52,190 nt of DNA, from contig JAFQUP010000062.1 of the NCBI GenBank assembly GCA_017408405.1, positions 1-52,190 of the forward strand, read 5' to 3'. The notes beneath the pieces were generated by a model. It was not told the DNA's origin and made no database searches. It saw nothing but the letters and a program-made list of their open reading frames with translations. Both the position numbers and the translations under genes were made by a program. Shown here piece by piece: positions 25,417 to 33,493 of the stretch (position 1 is its first letter; every line of letters starts with the position of its first letter). This DNA comes from Thermoguttaceae bacterium (GTDB lineage Bacteria > Planctomycetota > Planctomycetia > Pirellulales > Thermoguttaceae).

Positions 25417-26829
25417 TTACCGATTGAGCACTTTTGCCGAAAAAATACGATCCGGTTCATCTCCTGGCAACATTTTCCCCACTGATTTACCATCAGAACG
25501 GGTAAAGGATGAAACGACATCCATCCCTTTCGTAACTCGCCCCAAGACAAAAGATTTCCCATCTCTTTGAGGCGCGGGAGACAATAAAATTTCAAATTGC
25601 CCCATCCCTCCTTCCTTTCCAGGAACCAGAACGACTGAACCACGCAAATGATACCGTGAACAGGCACCGGCACCATCATCAGCAACGGCCAAAGCCTTGA
25701 GACTTTCATCCGCGCGCTGAGAATCACCGGAGGAGGAAATGCCTCCTTCTTTCACATTTCCAAGACGGGCAAATTTCCCGGAAATCACCATTGAAAAAAC
25801 TCTTCCATCATAAAAACCGCTCTTTACCAATTCAACAAAAGCGGCAGATGTCTCCGGAAATAAATTCTCAAACAGCTCTATTTCAACATTCCCTTTGGAA
25901 GTTTCCAAAAGTACTTTTGGAAGCTCTCCCTTGACCTCCGACCTTTCCTGAAACGCAAGCTCCGTTTTCCATGCCTGCGCATAGTACGGAATTAGCTCCT
26001 GGCACTGAACCGCCGCGGAAGTAAGCGTTCCTCGTTTCTGGGCTTCCGTGAAACAAAACTGCGCGACATCAAGTTTACCCACCATAAAAGCAGAAATGCC
26101 CGCCATTTCGTAAAGAACCGGTTCCCGCTCGTAAATATTCTGAGCCATCAACTCGCGCGAAAGCACATAAGCTGATTCATACTGATCCAAATCCATGGCA
26201 CACGCCAAAAGAAACAGCATATAGCGTAAAACTTCCGGCTGTCGCGGAGCCAAATTCCAGACCGGCGCAATCCATTCCTGCGTCTGAACGCACAAACTCC
26301 GAATAAGCAGTTCCTGCTGAACCAGCCGATCCTGGATCTGCCCAATTCGCGACGCGATCTCCGCGGCGGTTCTCCCGTTCAAGGAAGCGCCAGCCGAACC
26401 CGCGAACTCCTCAGACTCACTCAATACTCCACGTTCAACCCGTGAGTCAGAATCCTGAAAAGCCTTGTTTTCCGCCTCGCTTTCTTCGGAATTTACGTTT
26501 TCCTCTTTACGCAACTCCGCAAAATGCTGATTTAAAACCCGAAGCTCTTCCTGGAGTGTCTCAATTTCGGATAGGATTGAATCAATAATCTGGCAAGCTT
26601 TCGTGAATCCGTTGACCAGCTGCTGCGGGGTAACGCCTTCTGGAAGAGTATTTTTTGATTCCGTGCTGAATCGTTTCTCGCAATCCAAAAAATGACCAAA
26701 ATTACCTCTGATCATCTGCGGCAATCGCTTCTCAGTAACGGCTTCCTGTGCCCAGACTCCAGAAAAACCACTAAAGAGGGTCCCTAAAGCGAGGCATATC
26801 AAAACTTTCAAAATGAACATTCGAATCAT
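25417..26829 (-). CDS. Cyclophilin-like paralogue with a lost active site
   Basis: A secreted protein of 470 residues with the same architecture as the downstream cyclophilin gene: signal peptide (cleavage after VWAQ, about residue 28), a coiled-coil stretch (about 78-110), TPR-like helices (EMAGISAF matches EMAGVSAF of the neighbour) and a C-terminal cyclophilin-like domain (about 303-468). The residues that make a cyclophilin active are replaced: the FHR-VLAGFMAQ segment is FSMVISGKFAR, so Arg becomes Met347, Phe-Met becomes Lys352-Phe353 and Gln becomes Arg355. It is probably a non-catalytic substrate-binding or scaffold protein. The frame is intact, which argues against simple decay. No strong Shine-Dalgarno; a second ATG three codons on is an alternative start. 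Confidence 0.8.
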   Translation of the reverse strand: MIRMFILKVLICLALGTLFSGFSGVWAQEAVTEKRLPQMIRGNFGHFLDCEKRFSTESKNTLPEGVTPQQLVNGFTKACQIIDSILSEIETLQEELRVLNQHFAELRKEENVNSEESEAENKAFQDSDSRVERGVLSESEEFAGSAGASLNGRTAAEIASRIGQIQDRLVQQELLIRSLCVQTQEWIAPVWNLAPRQPEVLRYMLFLLACAMDLDQYESAYVLSRELMAQNIYEREPVLYEMAGISAFMVGKLDVAQFCFTEAQKRGTLTSAAVQCQELIPYYAQAWKTELAFQERSEVKGELPKVLLETSKGNVEIELFENLFPETSAAFVELVKSGFYDGRVFSMVISGKFARLGNVKEGGISSSGDSQRADESLKALAVADDGAGACSRYHLRGSVVLVPGKEGGMGQFEILLSPAPQRDGKSFVLGRVTKGMDVVSSFTRSDGKSVGKMLPGDEPDRIFSAKVLNR

Positions 26830-27037
26830 GCAGGAACTTTCTGAAACGCGATTAAAAATTTCAAAAAAGGCAAGTATCTCTCAGTATTTAACTTGCCGAT
26901 TCAAAATCCGGATTGCCGATCAAAAACTTCTGAATTTAGCCAAAAGACCGACAATTTTGGAATTTTAGCATATTTTGCCTTTTCCCGCAAGGTCAGTTTC
27001 CCCAATCGCCGAATCGCACGCCGAATTTGCCGCGCGA

Positions 27038-27580
27038 TTACTTCGATTTTTTACGGGCCTGAAAAATCAGATCTCGGCACTGCATAAAAAACGGATGGTA
27101 GGTTTCTTCCCGATAGTCCGGAAAAGTCCACGGGAAAGCGGTCCATCTCCCCTTCGTAAATGAAAGAGTAATCTCCGCGTAGATTCCGCTCCCAAGGTAA
27201 ATCCGATGATAAAAATCTTTAGACGAAGCAAGAACCAGCTTCCCTAAATCAACATAGCCTGGATCAATATTCAGCGGTCGCACTTCCGATTTGGGAAATT
27301 GGGCGGAATACTCCTCTTCCCAAAGATTGGACTGATTCTTCATCTCAGACAGTCTGGCCGGATCCATCAGCGGAGACATCGCGAAAAAAATCTTTTTCAA
27401 ATGCGGCCCCATCGTCGAATCGTAATACCGCGTCTGCTCAAAGGGAAACGCCTCACTCGAAAGAACGATTTTTCCCCAATGAGACTCGATCTTTTCTTTT
27501 GCCCATTCAATCGCTTCCGGGTAATGAGTAAAAACCGCTGTCAATGGCAAAACCGGTTCCGGCTGATGAATTAGTCCCAT
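27038..27580 (-). CDS. DUF4416 family protein
   Basis: A cytosolic protein of 180 residues of unknown function. The pattern GLIHQPEPVLPLTAVFTHYP at the N-terminus, the central RPLNIDPGYVDLGKLVLAS and the final segment KGRWTAFPWTFPDYR with YHPFF fit the DUF4416 family, which is found in many bacteria with no known activity. The start was set at the ATG six bases after AAAGGAG; the Shine-Dalgarno itself rules out the TTG start further up. It has its own promoter immediately upstream. Confidence 0.8.
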   Translation of the reverse strand: MGLIHQPEPVLPLTAVFTHYPEAIEWAKEKIESHWGKIVLSSEAFPFEQTRYYDSTMGPHLKKIFFAMSPLMDPARLSEMKNQSNLWEEEYSAQFPKSEVRPLNIDPGYVDLGKLVLASSKDFYHRIYLGSGIYAEITLSFTKGRWTAFPWTFPDYREETYHPFFMQCRDLIFQARKKSK

Positions 27581-27620
27581 AAATAACTCCTTTTCCAATT
27601 CTCAAATACTCCTTTTACTA

Positions 27621-27648
27621 ATTTTAAGAATTGCCAAAAGTCTGTCAA
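27621..27648 (-). promoter_or_regulatory. Promoter of the DUF4416 gene
   Basis: On the minus strand TTGACA (27648-27643), 16-base spacer, TAAAAT (27626-27621); predicted leader about 35 bases. Confidence 0.65.
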
Positions 27649-27837
27649 GGGGGCCAAAAGGAATTTGTTTCGCTATTTTCCGTCTCACCTGATTTTTCCT
27701 CATTTCCGTCTTCTTGCTCAAATACCGTTTTTCTCGGAGTTTTGGAAATTATCAGGAACGAATCTCTTTTGACTCTTTTTTTGACGATACCATGAAATGT
27801 TAAGGAGATCAAAGACCTATCCCGCAAGGAGCTTCAA

Positions 27838-29076
27838 ATGAAACAGCCTGTCAAACATTTCTTAAACCAGATGACGTTTGCTTCGCTCTCGATCTCCATG
27901 GCTTCATTTTTATCCGCAGAGGACTTCAATTCCCAAATTCCACCTCAGGAATCGCGCAAGCAGAACGTTTCCGTCTCGACTTCCCAAACACAGGAAAACA
28001 CCCAATTTACCCTTAGCGCGATTTCGGATTCCGGAACATCTGATTCTGGAATAAAATCCGTTTCTTCCGCGGAAGCACAGCCTGCATCCCCTGATTCCTC
28101 CCCTCTTCCTCAAATTCCAACCCCAAACGAAATCCAAAATGTTTGGCTTTCACTCCGTTCCCAAATCGCCCCAGCGCTGGTTCGCCTGGAGACAACCGGC
28201 GGCACAGAAAAAACAGATGGAGTTAACGCGATTCTGGAAACTACCGGTCTGATGATTGACACGGAAGGATTCATTTTTTCCACTGCAGCGGCGTTTGCCC
28301 ACCAGCCCGACGTAATCATTGCCGTGACAAACACGGGAAAGCGACTTCCTGCCCGAATAGTAAGTACTGATTTCATCCGAAAAATAGTGCTCTTAAAAAT
28401 TGAAGTTCCACAAGATTTTTCAGAAATATCAAAAAATTTCCAAATTCCTTCCGCCGCTAACATTCAGAATATGCGTGTCGGACAAAAAATTGCCGCTTTC
28501 GGAAAGGTTCTCTCCTCTGAAACGCCAAGTATCGCGACCGGTATCGTCAGCGGCAAAAACCGGCATCGGGGAACTGCCGTCCAGATTAACGCGCATGTCT
28601 CGCCAAATAATTACGGAGGCCCAGTCGTGGATCTTGACGGAAGCGTCATTGGAATTCTCACTCCCTTCGGAATGGGCGAAAACAAACTAATGACTGGAAC
28701 GGAACTCTACGATTCCGGAATCGGTTTCGCCATTCCCCTGGAAGACCTTTTCGCACTGCTTGAGCGCATGAAACGCCAACCAGAATTGCGCCCTGCCCCA
28801 AAATTGGGTATCGTTTTCACGAATCCCGCGGCGTTTCTCGCCGAACCTCGAATTTTGCACGTCGAAGCAAATTCAATCGCCGACAAAGCTGGACTCCGCC
28901 CGGAGGATCTGGTTACTCACGTGAACAACGTCCCTATTTCCACTGGAACCGATTTTCGAAGAGAAACAGTTCGATATTTTGAGGGAGACTTGATCAAACT
29001 CACGATCGCACGTGAAAATAAGACTTTTCAGAAAGACATCCTTCTGGAAGATTTAGCAAAAAAGAAAGAAAAATAA
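27838..29076 (+). CDS. HtrA/DegP-like protein with all three catalytic residues replaced (pseudoprotease) and a PDZ domain
   Basis: An exported protein of 412 residues. Signal peptide (cleavage after FLSA, about residue 27), a Ser/Thr/Pro-rich linker to about residue 95, a trypsin-like fold about 100-310 and one PDZ domain about 320-405 (ILHVEANSIADKAGLRPEDL). Aligning by eye with HtrA: the His of the TNxHV motif is Ala151 in GFIFSTAAAF, the Asp of DxxxDLAVLKI is Lys182 in DFIRKIVLLKI, and the Ser of GNSGGP is Tyr259 in NNYGGPVVD. The scaffold around each site is well kept. It is most likely a catalytically dead chaperone, adaptor or sensor of misfolded envelope proteins; this role is inference. 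A GGAG lies upstream of the ATG. Confidence 0.85.
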   Translation: MKQPVKHFLNQMTFASLSISMASFLSAEDFNSQIPPQESRKQNVSVSTSQTQENTQFTLSAISDSGTSDSGIKSVSSAEAQPASPDSSPLPQIPTPNEIQNVWLSLRSQIAPALVRLETTGGTEKTDGVNAILETTGLMIDTEGFIFSTAAAFAHQPDVIIAVTNTGKRLPARIVSTDFIRKIVLLKIEVPQDFSEISKNFQIPSAANIQNMRVGQKIAAFGKVLSSETPSIATGIVSGKNRHRGTAVQINAHVSPNNYGGPVVDLDGSVIGILTPFGMGENKLMTGTELYDSGIGFAIPLEDLFALLERMKRQPELRPAPKLGIVFTNPAAFLAEPRILHVEANSIADKAGLRPEDLVTHVNNVPISTGTDFRRETVRYFEGDLIKLTIARENKTFQKDILLEDLAKKKEK

Positions 29077-29382
29077 AAAATTTTCCTGCCGTTTTGCTGA
29101 AATTGATAAAATCTAGCGATTAAATGAATTTTTGGCAACACGGATCCTGCGCAAAAGATTTTTCCTAAAAAATGACGATGAAAATACCATTCAGGAAACA
29201 TTGAATTTCAAGAAAAACGCAAAGCCTAAACAGGTTGAAAGTGCTTAAATTTCAGTGTTTTCCATACTTCGGAAATTCTCTTTTGAAGCTTTCCTTTCGC
29301 TTTGTCGGGATTTTCCGACCTGTTACCTTTAACTCGTAAAATTTGAAGCAGAACCTTTTCGTTCTGGAAGAAAGTAATCCTA
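29077..29382. other. Gene-free stretch, 306 bases
   Basis: AT-rich. A small GTCGG/CCGAC hairpin near 29307-29322 lies ahead of the next gene; no clear terminator for the upstream gene. Confidence 0.3.
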
Positions 29383-30591
29383 ATGAGTAAACTTCGCCGC
29401 CATCTCGATATTTTGTGCAGTTACCACGACGATTACGTCGCTCTCGGCACAGAATCCCTGGGAAGCGCGGGAGGGTTCAGTGGGGCGGCTTTCTGGAAAA
29501 TTCACGGTCGGAACAGAACCTTCTGTCTGCGCCGATGGGCACCTAAATACCCCACTCTTGAACGTCTCCAGTTTATCCACGCGGTTCAGTGGCATACGCA
29601 GGAAGAAGGTTTCAACAAATTCCCCATGCCGGTTAATACGCTGGAAGGAATGAGTTACGTTTCTGATGGAGAGTACTTCTGGCAGCTTGAGCCATGGATG
29701 AACGGAAAGGCTGATTTCCGTCAAAATCCTTCCAGCGAACGCTTGATTAACGCGATGACAGCTTTGGCTGAATTTCATCTCGCGACGGAAACTTTTCCAA
29801 TCCAAAGCAACGCCGGTCTGTCGCCCGCGTTTCTTGAACACGAGAAAACCCTATTAAGGTGGACGGATTCCCAACTCGCGAGAATCTCGGATTTCGTTCA
29901 CGGTTCCGGCTTCTCGCAGGCAGTCCCCTCAATAAACACTAAAAATCTTTACGCGGATTTTCTGCCTTCACAATTTCCTGGAAACATTAATTCCGCAAAA
30001 GACCCCGAAATTCAGAAAGTTCTTTTTATCTCTGACCTTTCCGATTCAGATGGGCCTGCGGGTGTCGATGGATGGCAGATGGGGAACACCGTCACGATTT
30101 CTTACCCAACTGCCGTTCGAGTTCAATCCCGTCTCCAAAACGCCGCCTTACGGATGCTTTCCGCCATTCGTACGCTTCGGCGTCCCGTTCTCGCTCAGGT
30201 CGTGAACATGACGAACAAATCATTTCGTCTTCAGCCATGCTTTCACGATATTCATCCAGCTCACCTCTTTTTCGAAAAAAGCCATTTCAACGGTTTCATT
30301 GACTTCGGTTCCCTTTGCGTTGACAATGCGGCAACAGATACCGCCAAAATGCTTTGCGCGCTGACGGAATCCCGCCCCAAACAGTGGCTGCTTGGATTGA
30401 ATGCCTATCAATCAGTCCGTCCATTTTCCGCCGACGAACTGGCCGCGATTCAGGTCTTTAGGAAAAGCACCATTCTCACTACTGCCATTCGATGGCTCAA
30501 CTACATTTTCCTTCAGCAGCACCCCGTCAAATGTTCCACAAGACTGGTGGAGCGACTGGAAAGATTGGCTGACATGATGGAAAGAATCTGA
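29383..30591 (+). CDS. Aminoglycoside phosphotransferase (APH)-fold kinase-like protein
   Basis: A cytosolic protein of 402 residues with the APH/choline kinase fold. The N-terminal lobe carries AGGFSGAAFWKI, comparable to the nucleotide loop, and a lysine-equivalent strand FCLRRWAP. The catalytic loop reads FHDIHPAHLFF, which keeps the Asp of HGDxHxxN but has His in place of the Mg-binding Asn; the second metal motif is GFIDFGSL. Such proteins phosphorylate small molecules such as sugars, choline or homoserine; resistance is not implied. An insertion rich in Ser and Asp occupies about residues 180-240. The substrate cannot be told. No clear Shine-Dalgarno is seen before the ATG. Confidence 0.75.
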   Translation: MSKLRRHLDILCSYHDDYVALGTESLGSAGGFSGAAFWKIHGRNRTFCLRRWAPKYPTLERLQFIHAVQWHTQEEGFNKFPMPVNTLEGMSYVSDGEYFWQLEPWMNGKADFRQNPSSERLINAMTALAEFHLATETFPIQSNAGLSPAFLEHEKTLLRWTDSQLARISDFVHGSGFSQAVPSINTKNLYADFLPSQFPGNINSAKDPEIQKVLFISDLSDSDGPAGVDGWQMGNTVTISYPTAVRVQSRLQNAALRMLSAIRTLRRPVLAQVVNMTNKSFRLQPCFHDIHPAHLFFEKSHFNGFIDFGSLCVDNAATDTAKMLCALTESRPKQWLLGLNAYQSVRPFSADELAAIQVFRKSTILTTAIRWLNYIFLQQHPVKCSTRLVERLERLADMMERI

Positions 30592-30808
30592 GAAATGGAT
30601 CCTAAAATTTCAAAATTCTTTTGAATTAGGAATCTAAATATCCTTTTTATCGCGCTTATTTTAAAATATGCGACTCAACGGAATTTGCTTAAATACTGAC
30701 ACGCCTATCAAACTATGAGCAATATCCCGATTTTGAAGATTTTAACTTTTTACCCTTTGAATGATTCTTAAACATTACTTAAAAAGGTAAAATTCATTCC
30801 TCCCCCGC

Positions 30809-30836
30809 TTGATTTTTCTGGGAAACCAACTATAAT
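30809..30836 (+). promoter_or_regulatory. Promoter of accD
   Basis: TTGATT at 30809-30814, 16-base spacer, TATAAT at 30831-30836, about 47 bases before the ATG. Confidence 0.75.
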
Positions 30837-30883
30837 TAACGATAGCAGAATTTTTTTGTTTGGTAAATCAACAGGGGAAAAGC

Positions 30884-31735
30884 ATGGCTGAAACCGATTC
30901 CAATTTGACTCAATGGCAGCAACAAACCAATCGTCCCAAACGTGGAGTTCCTGAAGGGCTTTGGGTTCGTTGTCCCGGATGTCAGGCGACCGTTTTTCGG
31001 AAAGAAATTGATGAAAATCTGGGAATCTGCCCGGAATGCGACTATCATTGGTCGATTTCTGCCAGAAAACGAATTGCCCAGCTGATTGACGATGGAACTT
31101 TTGAGGAATGGGATGCTGAAATGCATTCGACTGACTTTTTGCGTTTTGTGGATAAAAAATCCTACGCGGAACGTCTGGAAGCGGAACAAAAGCGCAATCA
31201 GCTAAAAGATGCCGTCATCACGGGAACGGGGATGATTCGTGCCCGGCGTGTCGTTTTTGCTGTTACTGACAGTAATTTCATGATGGGAAGCATGGGAAGC
31301 GTCGTCGGCGAAAAGCTCACGCGCGCGGTTGAGCGTGGAACCGAAATGCGCCTTCCGGTTATTATCGTCAGTGGAACTGGAGGCGGTGCCCGTATGCAGG
31401 AAGGAATCGTATCCTTAATGCAGATGGCGAAAATCTCGGCTGCGCTGGCGCGTCATGACTCTGCCGGTGAACTCTTCATTTCCGTACTCACGAATCCTAC
31501 CATGGGCGGGGTCGCGGCAAGTTTCGCCTCATTGGGGGATGTCACCTTCGCGGAACCTAAAGCTCTCATTGGTTTTGCCGGTCCGAGAACCATCAAATCC
31601 ACGGTCCAGCTGGAGTTGCCTGAAGGATTTCAGACCAGTGAGTTTTTGCTTCAGCACGGATACATTGACCGAATTATTCGAAGACCAGACCTGAAGAGTG
31701 AAATTGCGCGAGCTATTGACTATTGCGGAAAATAA
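30884..31735 (+). CDS. accD: Acetyl-CoA carboxylase carboxyltransferase beta subunit
   Basis: AccD, with AccA, transfers carboxyl from biotin to acetyl-CoA to give malonyl-CoA for fatty acid synthesis. The product of 283 residues has the four-Cys zinc finger at Cys30, Cys33, Cys49 and Cys52 (WVRCPGCQA, then [10 protein letters not shown]), and the carboxyltransferase crotonase fold with [22 protein letters not shown] and [12 protein letters not shown]. The start was set at MAETDS, preceded by AGGGGAAA; the frame opens eight codons earlier without a site. accA and folC are not adjacent; accD is alone with its own promoter. Confidence 0.96.
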   Translation: MAETDSNLTQWQQQTNRPKRGVPEGLWVRCPGCQATVFRKEIDENLGICPECDYHWSISARKRIAQLIDDGTFEEWDAEMHSTDFLRFVDKKSYAERLEAEQKRNQLKDAVITGTGMIRARRVVFAVTDSNFMMGSMGSVVGEKLTRAVERGTEMRLPVIIVSGTGGGARMQEGIVSLMQMAKISAALARHDSAGELFISVLTNPTMGGVAASFASLGDVTFAEPKALIGFAGPRTIKSTVQLELPEGFQTSEFLLQHGYIDRIIRRPDLKSEIARAIDYCGK

Positions 31736-32063
31736 TTGCAGGATTTTCGGATTTTGAGAAAACCGCGCGTCACGGCGAAAAACAAAGTTCCAAAAAGCCA
31801 AAAAACGAATAGAAATAATCCTGGGAAATTCCATTTTTCCTCTTGATTGGGAATTAAAATCAGAATCAATCCAAGAGTTCCTAAAAACATTCAGTGAAAT
31901 TTAATATTGAATCGCTTTGAAACCGGATTGAGTTTAACCCAAGCGTTTTTTGGCATGAAATTTTATTTTTACGGTTTTAGTTTCATGTGCTGGCAAGGTC
32001 CTTAATACCCTTTTTGAAAATTTCTTTTTCTGGAGAAATTTTCCTTTTTTTGATTTTAAACTC
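31736..32063. other. Gene-free stretch after accD
   Basis: Holds an imperfect inverted repeat, CTCTTGATTGG (31840-31850) with CAATCCAAGAG (31867-31877), which lacks a T-tract on the plus strand. No gene seen. Confidence 0.35.
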
Positions 32064-32092
32064 TTGATTTTCCATTCATTCTGCGGTATACT
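32064..32092 (+). promoter_or_regulatory. Promoter of the phosphoesterase gene
   Basis: TTGATT at 32064-32069, 17-base spacer, TATACT at 32087-32092. Predicted leader about 95 bases. Confidence 0.7.
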
Positions 32093-32196
32093 GGAAAAGT
32101 ACGATTTTCGCCGTACTCATTTACGGAGAAGTCTTTTCTCTCTTCCCGGCAAAGCTCCCAATAGAGGGGAGGCCTTTCAAAAAAAGGAAACGGACC

Positions 32197-33420
32197 ATGT
32201 GTTTTTTGAAATATTTATCCGCCATATCCTGCCCAATCGTGCTCTGTTTCTTCGGAATCAGTTCCAATTATTCGCTTCTGGCCGCGGAAACAATTGACCT
32301 TCTCTGGATCTCAATTGACCAGGAAAACTCTCAAACGGTTTCTATTTCATGGCAGACTCCTGAAAACGGAACCGATTTTGTTTATTTCGGAAAAGACGAA
32401 GAATGCCCAATCAAGGTCTCTTCTTCTCAATCGGATCCCAGGTTTCCTGGTCTGCATCACGTTCGCGTTCCCGTCATGGAAAAAATTGGCGCAGATTCAC
32501 GCTGTTTTTACCGGGTGGAAACAGTTACGAAAGATGGAACTCTCTTTCGTTCAGAAGTTCATTCATTCAAAACACTTTCCGAAAAAGAGTTACGTTTGGC
32601 TTTCATTGGCAATATCCAGCAAAAACCAATTACCAAAAATGTCTCTCATCTGGAGCCGCACATCATTCTTTTGACGGGTGATCTCGTGCCCTGCCTTTGG
32701 GTAAAGGGAATGCCAAAAGAAAAGGCAGCCCTTAATCTTAATCCGTTTTTGAAGCTGGTAAAAAATAACCAAAAACTATTCGCCTCAACGATTCTGATGC
32801 CGACACTTGGAAATCATGATCGGGAAATTGCTCCTCGCGGCGAAAGAGTTCCCGGTCCTTCACTTTCCTACGATACGCAGGGTACCGCTTACTGCCATTT
32901 CTTTGATCTTCCCGGAGAAAATCCGATGGATCACTGGCGCTGGTTCATTGATTGGAAACCGCTCTCACTTCGTATCGCGGCTTTGGACCTGAATCATCTG
33001 AGTGACTTTGGCACATCGCTTGAAACATGCCATCCATGGCAAAAAAATTCGGAGCAATTTCACTGGTTTGACCAGATTAGTCAGTGCGAAGAGAATTTTC
33101 TCATCACCTTCCAGAATGCCCAATGTGCCGGAGCACGAAACAAAGAAAACGGTGAATGGCACAAAATGTTCGCGCGCGGCACGGTCATGATCGCCGGTTT
33201 TGGTCACTACGCGGAACGAGCTGAAACTCCAGACGGAATGACTTATTTTAATACCTCGAATTACGGACGCGGCGACCGTTATCCGGATCCGCATAACAAA
33301 TTTTTTGAAAGTATTGACAATTTCCTTCTTTTGACGGTTACGCCAGGAAAACTCGTTAGTGAAATTCGAGACTGGGATTCCGGAAGTACTCTTGACCGTA
33401 AAGAATGGAAGAAAGAATAG
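32197..33420 (+). CDS. Exported calcineurin-like (purple acid phosphatase-type) phosphoesterase, degenerate first motif
   Basis: An exported protein of 407 residues. Signal peptide (cleavage after LLAA, about residue 30), an Ig/FnIII-like N-terminal domain about 32-128 as in purple acid phosphatases, then a calcineurin-like domain. The GD motif is at 161-162 (LLTGDLVPC) and GNHD at 205-208 (PTLGNHDRE), but the first metal motif reads FIGNIQQ, with Asn139 in place of the Asp, and the last motif is AGFGHYAER rather than GHxHxYER. Two of the usual metal ligands are thus missing or shifted, so activity is doubtful. AGGAAACGG precedes the ATG. It ends with TAG, showing that UAG is an ordinary stop here. 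Confidence 0.82.
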   Translation: MCFLKYLSAISCPIVLCFFGISSNYSLLAAETIDLLWISIDQENSQTVSISWQTPENGTDFVYFGKDEECPIKVSSSQSDPRFPGLHHVRVPVMEKIGADSRCFYRVETVTKDGTLFRSEVHSFKTLSEKELRLAFIGNIQQKPITKNVSHLEPHIILLTGDLVPCLWVKGMPKEKAALNLNPFLKLVKNNQKLFASTILMPTLGNHDREIAPRGERVPGPSLSYDTQGTAYCHFFDLPGENPMDHWRWFIDWKPLSLRIAALDLNHLSDFGTSLETCHPWQKNSEQFHWFDQISQCEENFLITFQNAQCAGARNKENGEWHKMFARGTVMIAGFGHYAERAETPDGMTYFNTSNYGRGDRYPDPHNKFFESIDNFLLLTVTPGKLVSEIRDWDSGSTLDRKEWKKE

Positions 33421-33493
33421 AAAATTCAGCCTTAATCACCCAATCCGCCTGCTCATCCATATTTTAACCCCAGTATTTACTCCTTAATTCCAA

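Noticed and set aside
29383..30591. Antibiotic resistance by aminoglycoside phosphotransferase
   Set aside because: The fold is shared by many metabolic kinases, the catalytic loop is atypical, and nothing in the context suggests resistance.
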